A stretch of 19,771 nucleotides of DNA from Alphaproteobacteria bacterium (GTDB lineage Bacteria; Pseudomonadota; Alphaproteobacteria; UBA8366; Aestuariispiraceae), in the NCBI GenBank assembly GCA_006844765.1, contig SPJV01000049.1, positions 1 to 19,771 on the forward strand, given 5' to 3'. This document shows positions 7,895 through 14,364 of this stretch, in pieces (the first letter of the stretch is position 1; each line of letters begins with the position of its first letter). Below the pieces are notes generated by a model. That model was not told the origin of the DNA, searched no databases, and worked only from the letters and a program-made list of their open reading frames with translations. Position numbers and translations under genes: made by a program.

Positions 7895-8689
7895 ATGCGT
7901 AATCTGGATCAGGGAGAAATCCTGAAGCGGTTGTCTGAAGAATTCGTCGAGGAGACGAAGGAGCGGCTGGAAAAGCTTTGGCGCCTGTTCGAGGCAGACA
8001 GATCAGGTCAGCATGTTGATGGCGCCCTTAATGAGTTCTTGAGGGAACTCCATACGATGAAGGGCCATGGATCTGTCTTTGGCTTCCAGAGTGTCACTGT
8101 CGCCGCCCATCATATCGAAGATTTAGTCAGCAGCCTTATTGGAGAGCCCAATTGGACATTACCGGAGGTCAAGGATCTTCTTCTGCTGATCGATGACATC
8201 ATCGAATCCGGTGCCGATATGCCGCTGAAAGAACTGCAAGAAAAACTGCCATGGTCTGAGCAGGATGAAGCGCGTGATGAGGCGCCGATAACAATTGTCT
8301 GGGTTTGCTCCGCGCGGGTCATTCGTCACAAGGTGCGCCGTGATCTCGAAGTCTTTGGTTTCCGCGTGATCTCCATGCATGATGCATTTGAAGCGATGCG
8401 ATATATCGCGAATGTTATGCCTGATGTGGTTATTACTTCGGCGACGCTGGACGGCCTGCCGGGGACCGATCTGGTACGCGCGGTCGATGCGATGAATACG
8501 ACGAAGCATATCCCATCCATTGTCGTCACCAGTTTCGACCAGTCTCATCCTGATATCATGGCACTGCCATCCTACGTCCCGGTCGTTCGTTTGGGGCAGA
8601 ATATGGTGGATGAAATCGTCGGGGCGTTGACGGGACTTGAATTGAAACGGGTCGATCCCGACCGACCACTTCGGGCGTTGGATAGCTGA
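7895..8689 (+). CDS. HPt (CheA-P1-like) domain fused to a degenerate receiver domain
   Basis: A 264-residue soluble protein. Residues about 8-108 form a histidine phosphotransfer domain of the CheA P1 kind, with LHTMKGHGSVFGF around the phosphorylatable His53 and a following AAHHIEDLVSSL helix. Residues about 132-250 have the length and pattern of a response-regulator receiver, but the key residues are lost: the acidic pair is Cys138-Ser139 (VWVCSARVIR), the phospho-Asp position is Ser182 (DVVITSATLDGLPG), and the conserved Lys is Arg232 (VPVVRLGQ). Only the alpha4-side Thr/Ser (VVTS) is kept. The second half is thus a pseudoreceiver, probably a protein-binding module. It follows the MHYT kinase, which itself has no receiver, so phosphate would have to reach His53 through a receiver encoded elsewhere. 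ATG 7895 has AAGGA just upstream. Confidence 0.85.
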   Translation: MRNLDQGEILKRLSEEFVEETKERLEKLWRLFEADRSGQHVDGALNEFLRELHTMKGHGSVFGFQSVTVAAHHIEDLVSSLIGEPNWTLPEVKDLLLLIDDIIESGADMPLKELQEKLPWSEQDEARDEAPITIVWVCSARVIRHKVRRDLEVFGFRVISMHDAFEAMRYIANVMPDVVITSATLDGLPGTDLVRAVDAMNTTKHIPSIVVTSFDQSHPDIMALPSYVPVVRLGQNMVDEIVGALTGLELKRVDPDRPLRALDS

Positions 8690-8719
8690 TCAGTCGCGCA
8701 GAAACTCGCTTTCAGAAGT

Positions 8720-9064
8720 TCAGTAATAACTCCCTTTATCGTCACGAAAAATTTCTTTTCCAATACGTAACCCGCCTGTGTTTTCCAGACATCCGGCCGC
8801 AATCCCGATCCCGTCTTCATCGGTCATTCTGTAAAACAGGCTTGATCCGCAGTATTTGCAGAAACCGCGTTTTGCAAAGCTGGAGGACGCGTACCATTCA
8901 AGTCCTTGATCCGTTTCGAACCGCAAGTCGGCAAAAGGAGCGTGCGTCGATGCCCAGAGATGACCGCTTGTTCTGCGGCATTGCGAGCAGTGACAGATGG
9001 TGACTGTTTCCCGAACGGTTTCGACGGAGAATTTAACTTTCCCGCATTCGCATCTGCCTTTCAT
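8720..9064 (-). CDS. GFA-family (glutathione-dependent formaldehyde-activating-like / CENP-V) zinc protein
   Basis: A 114-residue single-domain protein with the cysteine pattern of the GFA fold: CxC (Cys5, Cys7) in RCECGKV, CHCSQCRRTSG (Cys24, 26, 29) and FCKYCGSSLFY (Cys69, Cys72), which bind two zinc ions. The founding member Gfa was reported to speed S-hydroxymethylglutathione formation, but most members have no proven activity, so no reaction is assigned. The start at 9064 is backed by a strong GGGAGGAA site. The gene converges on the HPt gene with 30 bases between the stops and appears monocistronic. Confidence 0.88.
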   Translation of the reverse strand: MKGRCECGKVKFSVETVRETVTICHCSQCRRTSGHLWASTHAPFADLRFETDQGLEWYASSSFAKRGFCKYCGSSLFYRMTDEDGIGIAAGCLENTGGLRIGKEIFRDDKGSYY

Positions 9065-9389
9065 TAGCTTCCTCCCGTTATTCTGATCAAATTAGAAAAT
9101 GCATCATCGCATATTCATGCCGCATTGTTTTCGCAAACATCACGCGATTGCTAGCGGGCCGTCGAATGCTGCCGAATGCTGCCGAATGCTGCCGAATGCT
9201 GCCGACAGAGGCTGTCAGGACGCATGGCGACGGGGCTGGGTGCTAAAATCCCATGAATTTTATGTGTTAATTGTATTTCAACACTTAGGTTGGAAAATAG
9301 GCAAAGTCAGGATGCGGATTGAGATGATCTCCTTTTGAACAGGACAAAAATGGGGAGGAAACCATGAACGAATTGGAAGGACCTCAACA
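9065..9389. other. intergenic region upstream of the chemoreceptor
   Basis: About 325 bases separate the divergent GFA gene and the chemoreceptor. It holds the 10-bp tandem repeat at 9163-9205, an AT-rich stretch (about 9250-9300) where a promoter could lie, and the 17-codon ORF starting at 9364. I found no convincing -35/-10 pair. A 79-codon open frame across it (9099-9338) is repeat-driven and lacks a ribosome site. Confidence 0.5.
9163..9205 (+). repeat. 10-bp tandem repeat (CGAATGCTGC), 4 perfect copies plus CGA
   Basis: Units at 9163-9172, 9173-9182, 9183-9192 and 9193-9202 are identical, followed by a CGA remnant. The 10-base period is close to one helical turn, so each unit faces the same side of the DNA. 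It lies upstream of the chemoreceptor and in the far upstream region of the divergent GFA gene. Confidence 0.9.
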
Positions 9390-9417
9390 ATGCCTAGAGA
9401 TGATTATGATATCGTAG
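9364..9417 (+). CDS. 17-codon upstream ORF overlapping the chemoreceptor start
   Basis: ATG at 9364 has a very strong GGGGAGGAA site (9352-9360, core GGAGG five bases from the ATG). The frame encodes MNELEGPQQCLEMIMIS and ends with TAG at 9415-9417, so it overlaps the first nine codons of the chemoreceptor gene (ATG 9390) in another frame. This is the layout of a translational leader: ribosomes ending at 9417 could restart at 9390 or hinder its own GGAAGGA site (9375-9381). Whether it is translated cannot be told from sequence. Confidence 0.4.
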   Translation: MNELEGPQQCLEMIMIS

Positions 9418-10886
9418 CAGGGAACGAAGTTCCGGTTGATGCCGATAGTTTCAGGGCAATGGTCGACGATATGCCGATCAATGTCATGACCTGCGATCTT
9501 GAAGATTTTAAGATCAACTACGCAAACCAAGCGACAATAGAAACATTGCGTTCAATTGAGCATGTCCTTCCGGTCAAAGCGGATGAGATTGTTGGGACCT
9601 GTATCGATGTCTTCCACAAAAACCCGGGCCATCAGCGTGTGATGCTAGCTGACCCAAGCAATCTGCCGCATCACGCCACTATCGAAATTGGTGGGGAGAT
9701 ATTGGACCTTCATGTCAGTGCGATCCATGATGCGCAGGGTAATTACATCGCCCCGATGGTCACATGGTCGGTCGTGACGGAAAAGATCCGGAGAGAGGAA
9801 GAGGTTGCGATCCAGCAGCAAATGCTCGACCAAATGCCGGTCAATGTCATGATGTGCGAGCTGGAGAACCTCACGATCACCTACTGCAATCAGGCGACGA
9901 TCGACTCGCTGACCCGCCTGGAACATTTGCTGCCTGTGAAAGTGAAGGACCTGATCGGTACGAGTATTGATGTCTTTCACAAGAACCCGGAGCACCAGCG
10001 TCAACTTCTATCAGATCCAGCAAACCTGCCGTTCCAGGGCCGCATTACGTTAGGTGAGGAAATCCTCAATCTGCGTGTGAAAGCAGTCAATGATGCACGG
10101 GGCAACTACATCGCGGCGCAGTTGACGTGGACAGTCGTGACAGAACAGGACACCTTTGCAAACAATGTGAAGAGTATTGTCGATGGTGTCACGGCTGCTG
10201 CGACGGAGATGAATGCGACCGCTGAGACACTGGCGGCGGGTGCTGAAGAGACGAATGTGCAGGCCGGCACGGTCGCTGCAGCGTCGACGCAGCTGGCAAA
10301 ATCGATTGAGGAAATCACGCAGCAGGTTACGCAATCTGCGACGATTGCAAGCGACGCTGTTGAGCAGGCCCGTGAATCAAATGGACAGGTTAAGAGTTTA
10401 TCGGAAGCGGGAGCCAAAATCGGGCAGGTCGTGAAGCTGATCAATGACATCGCCAGCCAGACGAGCTTGTTGGCGTTGAATGCGACAATTGAGGCAGCGC
10501 GCGCTGGGGAAGCCGGAAAAGGGTTCGCCGTCGTCGCCAATGAGGTGAAGTCTTTGGCGAGCCAGACCGCCCGCGCGACGGAGGAAATCTCGTCTCAAAT
10601 CAGTTCGATCCGGCAAGCGACGGAAGGGGCGGTATCCTCGATTGAATCGATCACGGCAATTATCGAACAGATATCTGAAACCTCGACCGCGATATCCTCG
10701 GCGGTTGAGCAACAAAGTGCTGCAACACAGGAAGTTACGTCGAATATCGATGGTGTCAGCCAGGCATCTGGGGAGACCGGCGTGGCCGCAACCGAAACCC
10801 TGACGGTCGCAACCGAGTTGTCGCAACAATCCGAAAAACTTGCTGCTTCGGTCGAAGATTTCCTGTTGATGATAAGGAAAATCTAA
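9390..10886 (+). CDS. soluble methyl-accepting chemotaxis protein with tandem PAS domains
   Basis: A 498-residue chemoreceptor without membrane segments. Two PAS domains (about residues 21-131 and 143-252) are clear duplicates: by eye about 63 of 107 aligned positions are identical, including NQATI, LPVK, IDVFHKNP, NLP and GNYIA. A methyl-accepting signalling domain fills the rest, with the conserved hairpin tip region around residues 344-390 (INDIASQTSLLALNATIEAA and the following GEAGKGFAVVANEVKSLA). The C-terminus (EDFLLMIRKI) has no CheR-tethering pentapeptide. PAS domains of this kind sense energy, redox or bound ligands in the cytoplasm and pass the signal to CheA/CheW, none of which is in the window. 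The start at 9390 has GGAAGGA eight bases upstream and is overlapped by a 17-codon leader ORF. Confidence 0.93.
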   Translation: MPRDDYDIVAGNEVPVDADSFRAMVDDMPINVMTCDLEDFKINYANQATIETLRSIEHVLPVKADEIVGTCIDVFHKNPGHQRVMLADPSNLPHHATIEIGGEILDLHVSAIHDAQGNYIAPMVTWSVVTEKIRREEEVAIQQQMLDQMPVNVMMCELENLTITYCNQATIDSLTRLEHLLPVKVKDLIGTSIDVFHKNPEHQRQLLSDPANLPFQGRITLGEEILNLRVKAVNDARGNYIAAQLTWTVVTEQDTFANNVKSIVDGVTAAATEMNATAETLAAGAEETNVQAGTVAAASTQLAKSIEEITQQVTQSATIASDAVEQARESNGQVKSLSEAGAKIGQVVKLINDIASQTSLLALNATIEAARAGEAGKGFAVVANEVKSLASQTARATEEISSQISSIRQATEGAVSSIESITAIIEQISETSTAISSAVEQQSAATQEVTSNIDGVSQASGETGVAATETLTVATELSQQSEKLAASVEDFLLMIRKI

Positions 10887-10920
10887 CGGCCTAGATATTC
10901 GTCAGTACTTGAATTGAAGC

Positions 10921-11010
10921 ACCCCAATTGAGACCGCCCCAATCGAAAACGCCCCAGTAGAGAACGTCCCAATTGAAAACGTCTCAATTGAAAACATCCC
11001 GTGGAGTAAC
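10921..11010 (+). repeat. 15-bp imperfect tandem repeat (about 5 clear units plus one decayed)
   Basis: Units start at 10921, 10936, 10951, 10966 and 10981, with consensus GYCCCAATTGAAAAC; a decayed unit follows at 10996-11010. Most units carry the palindrome CAATTG or a one-base variant. The array lies between the chemoreceptor stop and the shared terminator. Because the unit is 15 bases, open frames encode pentapeptide arrays: PIEN-type on the + strand, which has a TGA at 10915 and no start codon, and FQLGR-type on the - strand. Neither looks like a real gene. Confidence 0.9.
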
Positions 11011-11020
11011 ACTCTAGAAG

Positions 11021-11048
11021 AAAGGGGCAGCCCAGAAGCTGCCCCTTT
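11021..11048. terminator. strong bidirectional intrinsic terminator between the chemoreceptor and secA
   Basis: AAAGGGGCAGC (11021-11031) pairs perfectly with GCTGCCCCTTT (11038-11048) across a 6-base loop, followed by TTTT on the + strand side; the other strand continues as TTTCTTCT. It lies downstream of both convergent genes and can serve both. Confidence 0.9.
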
Positions 11049-11073
11049 TCCTTCGTTCCGTCATTTAGGCCGG

Positions 11074-13851
11074 CTAAATCTTGCCGTGGCAATGTTTGTA
11101 TTTTTTGCCCGAATTACAGGGGCATAGCGCATTGCGGGGGACCTTGCCCCATGTGCCGGGATCGCCGGGATGCAGCCAGCGCTTCAGGCCTTCATGATAA
11201 ATATAGCCGGGAGGGGCCGTTTCTTCATTGAATGCGTCCGGTTGGCTAATGTTCGTGTATTTCCGTTCAGCCGTCGCCTCTGCGGCTTCCGCGATGTCAT
11301 CATCGGCCGCCGGACGCATTTCCTGCATCGCCTGCTGGCCATCGGCAGTCTCAGTCGGATCATTAAATCCGTCGAGACGCAGCTCGACCTTGGAAAGGAC
11401 AGAGGTCACTTGCTCCCGCAATCCGGCCAGCAACCCTTCGAACAACGCAAAGGCTTCCTGTTTGTATTCATTCAGCGGATCACGCTGGGCATAGGCACGC
11501 AGACCAATCCCCTGACGCAGGTGGTCGAGTTGCAGCAGGTGATCTTTCCACGCCCCATCCAGGATCTGGAGAAGAAGCGAGCGTTCTGCCAGGCGCATAA
11601 GATCGGGACCGTAGTTGGCTGCCTTCTGAGCCATCTTCGCATCGACAGCGGTTTCAATCCGTTCCTGGATTTCGATATCCGCAATGCCTTCCTCAGAAGC
11701 CCAATCCTTTACCGGTAGATCAAGGCCGAAGATACGCAGGCATTCTTCATGCAGCGTGTCCAATTCCCACTGATCCGGCAGCGCCTTTTCCGGCATGCAG
11801 CGCGCGACCAGACCTTCGATCGTATCGGCGCGCATATCAGCAACCGTTTCTGAGACATCATCCGCGCGCATCAACTCCTTGCGCTGTTCAAAGATGACCT
11901 TCCGCTGGTCATTCATGACATCGTCATACTTGAGCAATTGCTTACGAATTTCGAAGTTTCGTCCTTCGACTTTCGACTGCGCCTTCTCAAGAGCTTTGTT
12001 GACCCAGGGATGGACGATGGCTTCACCTTCTTCCAGGCCAAGCTTTTTCAGGATGCCATCCATCCGTTCGGATCCGAAGATCCGCATCAGGTCATCTTCC
12101 AGGCTGACATAGAAGAGCGACGCGCCCGGGTCTCCTTGTCGGCCAGAGCGGCCACGCAGCTGGTTGTCGATGCGCCGGCTTTCATGCCGCTCCGTCCCCA
12201 TGACCATCAGGCCACCGGCAGCCAATACCTGTTCGCGCTTCGCTTCGATGTCAGTCTTGATCGCGGCTGCGCGGGCGTCGCGTTCGATATCCGCGCCGAG
12301 GTCACCCAATTCGCGCTCCAGGCGTAACTCCAGGTTCCCGCCTAGCTGAATATCGGTTCCACGGCCTGCCATATTGGTCGCAATCGTAACCGCACCCGGC
12401 TGTCCCGCATCGCCAATGATATGGGCTTCCTGCTCGTGGTGGCGGGCGTTCAGGACGTTGTGGGGAATGCCCTTTTTCGTCAAAAGTGCCGACAGGGATT
12501 CAGATTTTTCGATGGAGACGGTACCAACCAGAACCGGCTGACCTTTCTCGTGACATTCGACAATCTGCAACAGGACCGCGTTATCCCGCTCCTTGCTGGT
12601 GCGGTAGACCTCATCGTCATTGTCTTTGCGCTGCATTTCCTTGTTTGTTGGAATCTCAACGACCTGGAGTTCGTAGATTTCTTCAAACTCCGCCGCTTCC
12701 GTAAGCGCTGTCCCGGTCATGCCGGCAAGCTTCGGATACATGCGGAAATAGTTCTGGAACGTGACAGAAGCCAGGGTCTGGTTCTCCATCTGAACCGAAA
12801 CCTTCTCCTTCGCTTCCAGGGCCTGGTGCAGCCCTTCTGAATAGCGACGGCCTTCCATCATCCGGCCAGTGAACTCATCGATGATGACGACCTTATCGTC
12901 TTTGACGATATAGTCGACGTCGCGCGCGAACAGCTTATGTGCCTTCAGGCCCTGATTGACATGATGGACGACGGAAACATTGTTGATGTCGTAGAGAGAG
13001 CCTTCGTCCAGCAATTCGGTGCGTTCCCGAAGCAGCTCTTCAATCCGTTCTTGTCCTTGCTCCGTCAGGGTGACCGAGCGTTGCTTCTCATCTTTCTCGA
13101 AATCGTCTTCTTCCAATTCCGGAATCAACGCATCGATGGTGATATACATCTGCGATGAATCATCCGTCGGGCCGGAGATGATCAAGGGCGTTCGAGCCTC
13201 ATCAATCAGGATGGAATCAACCTCATCGACAATCGCGAAATTGGGGTCGCGCTGGACCATGTGTTCCAACCGGAACTTCAGATTGTCGCGCAGATAGTCG
13301 AAGCCAAGCTCGTTATTGGTCGCGTAGGTTACATCGCAGCCATAGGCCTGCTGGCGCGCCGTCTCATCGATCCCGGGATAGACCACACCAACCGTCAAGC
13401 CTAGGAACTGATAGACCGTCCCCATCCATTGGGAATCGCGTCGGGCCAGATAGTCGTTAACCGTAACGACATGGACACCTTTGCCGGATAGCGCATTCAG
13501 ATAAACCGGCAGGGTCGCGACCAGGGTTTTCCCTTCGCCTGTTTTCATTTCGGAAATCTTGCCCTGGTGGAGGACCATGCCGCCGACCAGCTGAACATCG
13601 AAATGGCGCATGCCAAGGGTTCGAAGGGATGCCTCCCGCACAACGGCGAAAGCTTCCGGGAGTATTTGGTCTTCTGTTTCTCCGTCAGCGAGTCGTTTGC
13701 GGAACTCGTCAGTCTTGGCGCGCAACTCATCGTCGCTCAACGCCTTCATGGCGGGTTCAAGCGCCGTGACCTTTTCAGCTTCCTTTAGAAAGCCCTTTAC
13801 GATCCGGTCGTTGGCAGAGCCGAATACGCCCTTGATAAGCCCGCCGAGCAT
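11074..13851 (-). CDS. secA: protein translocase ATPase subunit SecA
   Basis: A 925-residue SecA, the motor that drives unfolded preproteins through SecYEG. Walker A is MKTGEGKT (residues 102-109), followed by VNDYLARRD; the DEAD-box-like Walker B is DEVD (209-212) in the DEVDSILIDEARTPLIISGP segment. Further helicase motifs are visible: GTVSIEKSE, the NMAGRGTDI segment and QLRGRSGRQGDPG. The C-terminus ends in the zinc-binding CPCNSGKKYKHCHGK tail that contacts SecB and ribosomes. The usual family start MLGG lies at ATG 13851; a GTG two codons upstream (13857) has a better-spaced AGGA site, and the frame stays open to 13980 without family support. A candidate promoter lies at 14019-14047. 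It is divergent from the 274-residue unknown gene and ends before a strong terminator. Confidence 0.98.
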   Translation of the reverse strand: MLGGLIKGVFGSANDRIVKGFLKEAEKVTALEPAMKALSDDELRAKTDEFRKRLADGETEDQILPEAFAVVREASLRTLGMRHFDVQLVGGMVLHQGKISEMKTGEGKTLVATLPVYLNALSGKGVHVVTVNDYLARRDSQWMGTVYQFLGLTVGVVYPGIDETARQQAYGCDVTYATNNELGFDYLRDNLKFRLEHMVQRDPNFAIVDEVDSILIDEARTPLIISGPTDDSSQMYITIDALIPELEEDDFEKDEKQRSVTLTEQGQERIEELLRERTELLDEGSLYDINNVSVVHHVNQGLKAHKLFARDVDYIVKDDKVVIIDEFTGRMMEGRRYSEGLHQALEAKEKVSVQMENQTLASVTFQNYFRMYPKLAGMTGTALTEAAEFEEIYELQVVEIPTNKEMQRKDNDDEVYRTSKERDNAVLLQIVECHEKGQPVLVGTVSIEKSESLSALLTKKGIPHNVLNARHHEQEAHIIGDAGQPGAVTIATNMAGRGTDIQLGGNLELRLERELGDLGADIERDARAAAIKTDIEAKREQVLAAGGLMVMGTERHESRRIDNQLRGRSGRQGDPGASLFYVSLEDDLMRIFGSERMDGILKKLGLEEGEAIVHPWVNKALEKAQSKVEGRNFEIRKQLLKYDDVMNDQRKVIFEQRKELMRADDVSETVADMRADTIEGLVARCMPEKALPDQWELDTLHEECLRIFGLDLPVKDWASEEGIADIEIQERIETAVDAKMAQKAANYGPDLMRLAERSLLLQILDGAWKDHLLQLDHLRQGIGLRAYAQRDPLNEYKQEAFALFEGLLAGLREQVTSVLSKVELRLDGFNDPTETADGQQAMQEMRPAADDDIAEAAEATAERKYTNISQPDAFNEETAPPGYIYHEGLKRWLHPGDPGTWGKVPRNALCPCNSGKKYKHCHGKI

Positions 13852-14018
13852 TCCCACCGCTATAATCCTATCCAATTGTCCCGCGGAATACGGGCCATTG
13901 CCCGACACTCCTGCCGGATTTGAAAACATAGCGTGGCACCATTGTCGAAGTAGCTGTTCGACGCTGTGTCCCACGCTCAAGAGAAAACGAGCCAGAAAGA
14001 CCCGAGAAACCGGAACTT

Positions 14019-14047
14019 GAGATAAGCGCGGGGCGCGGCCCTGTCAA
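14019..14047 (-). promoter_or_regulatory. candidate secA promoter
   Basis: On the - strand a perfect -35 TTGACA (14047-14042) is followed after 17 bases by TATCTC (14024-14019), a weak -10. Location, spacing and the consensus -35 favour it as the secA promoter, with a leader of about 160 bases. Confidence 0.45.
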
Positions 14048-14081
14048 CGACCCGCAATGCCGCATCACGGATGTTTCACGC

Positions 14082-14110
14082 TTGGCATTTACAGAAAAAT
14101 GCGGTATAGG
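14082..14110 (+). promoter_or_regulatory. candidate promoter for the 274-aa gene and possibly the genes after it
   Basis: TTGGCA (14082-14087) and TATAGG (14105-14110) are separated by exactly 17 bases. It would give a leader of roughly 245 bases before the ATG at 14365. Confidence 0.4.
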
Positions 14111-14364
14111 AATACTTGAAGCGCAGAAAGTGCTTCCGCAATGCCGACTAAAATTGTTGGCTTGCATGAGGTTAAGAACTGACCGCGAGTGTTTTACGCA
14201 TCCCTTAGAAGGGGCGTCTACTTCCGGACAACATGTTCTCAGCCTTATGGTTTTTGACGGTACCAGTGCGTGGGGCATTGGTATTTTGCGGCAAACTGCC
14301 GATGCGTCGGACGAGGCGTCTTGGCGAGAGTAAGGAACGTTGCGCGGTCCAGAAGGAGGGTGCG

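Larger units (their letters stand above)
13852..14364. other. divergent intergenic region between secA and the unknown 274-aa gene
   Basis: About 513 bases without a convincing gene. It holds a candidate promoter for each direction (14019-14047 on the - strand and 14082-14110 on the + strand), implying long leaders of roughly 160 and 240 bases. Open frames here (13610-14020, 14082-14333 on +; 13868-14278 on -) lack ribosome sites and recognisable protein features. No SecM-like arrest peptide was recognised. Confidence 0.45.

Noticed and set aside
2498..8697. Shared 11-mer TGATCAGTCGC at the ends of the TPR gene (2498) and HPt gene (8687)
   Set aside because: Many 11-base matches are expected by chance in about 20 kb; no wider similarity surrounds the two sites.
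9099..9338. 79-codon frame upstream of the chemoreceptor (+)
   Set aside because: Its middle is the 10-bp repeat translated, its composition is unlike neighbouring genes, and no ribosome site precedes it.
9163..11010. CRISPR-like arrays at the two tandem repeats
   Set aside because: Units are 10 and 15 bp, contiguous without spacers, and no cas genes are present.
10883..11092. Minus-strand 69-codon frame with FQLGR-type pentapeptide repeats, resembling a pentapeptide-repeat protein
   Set aside because: It starts inside secA, crosses the terminator hairpin, and its repeats are simply the 15-bp minisatellite read in one frame; the residue pattern does not fit the A(D/N)LXX consensus and no ribosome site is seen.
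13858..13980. Upstream extension of SecA to 13980 (968 residues)
   Set aside because: The extra residues do not resemble SecA, whose family start MLGG corresponds to 13851.
14082..14333. 83-codon frame in the secA upstream region (+), considered as a SecM-like leader
   Set aside because: No signal peptide or arrest-like motif, it overlaps the candidate promoter, and SecM is a gammaproteobacterial feature; no evidence of coding.
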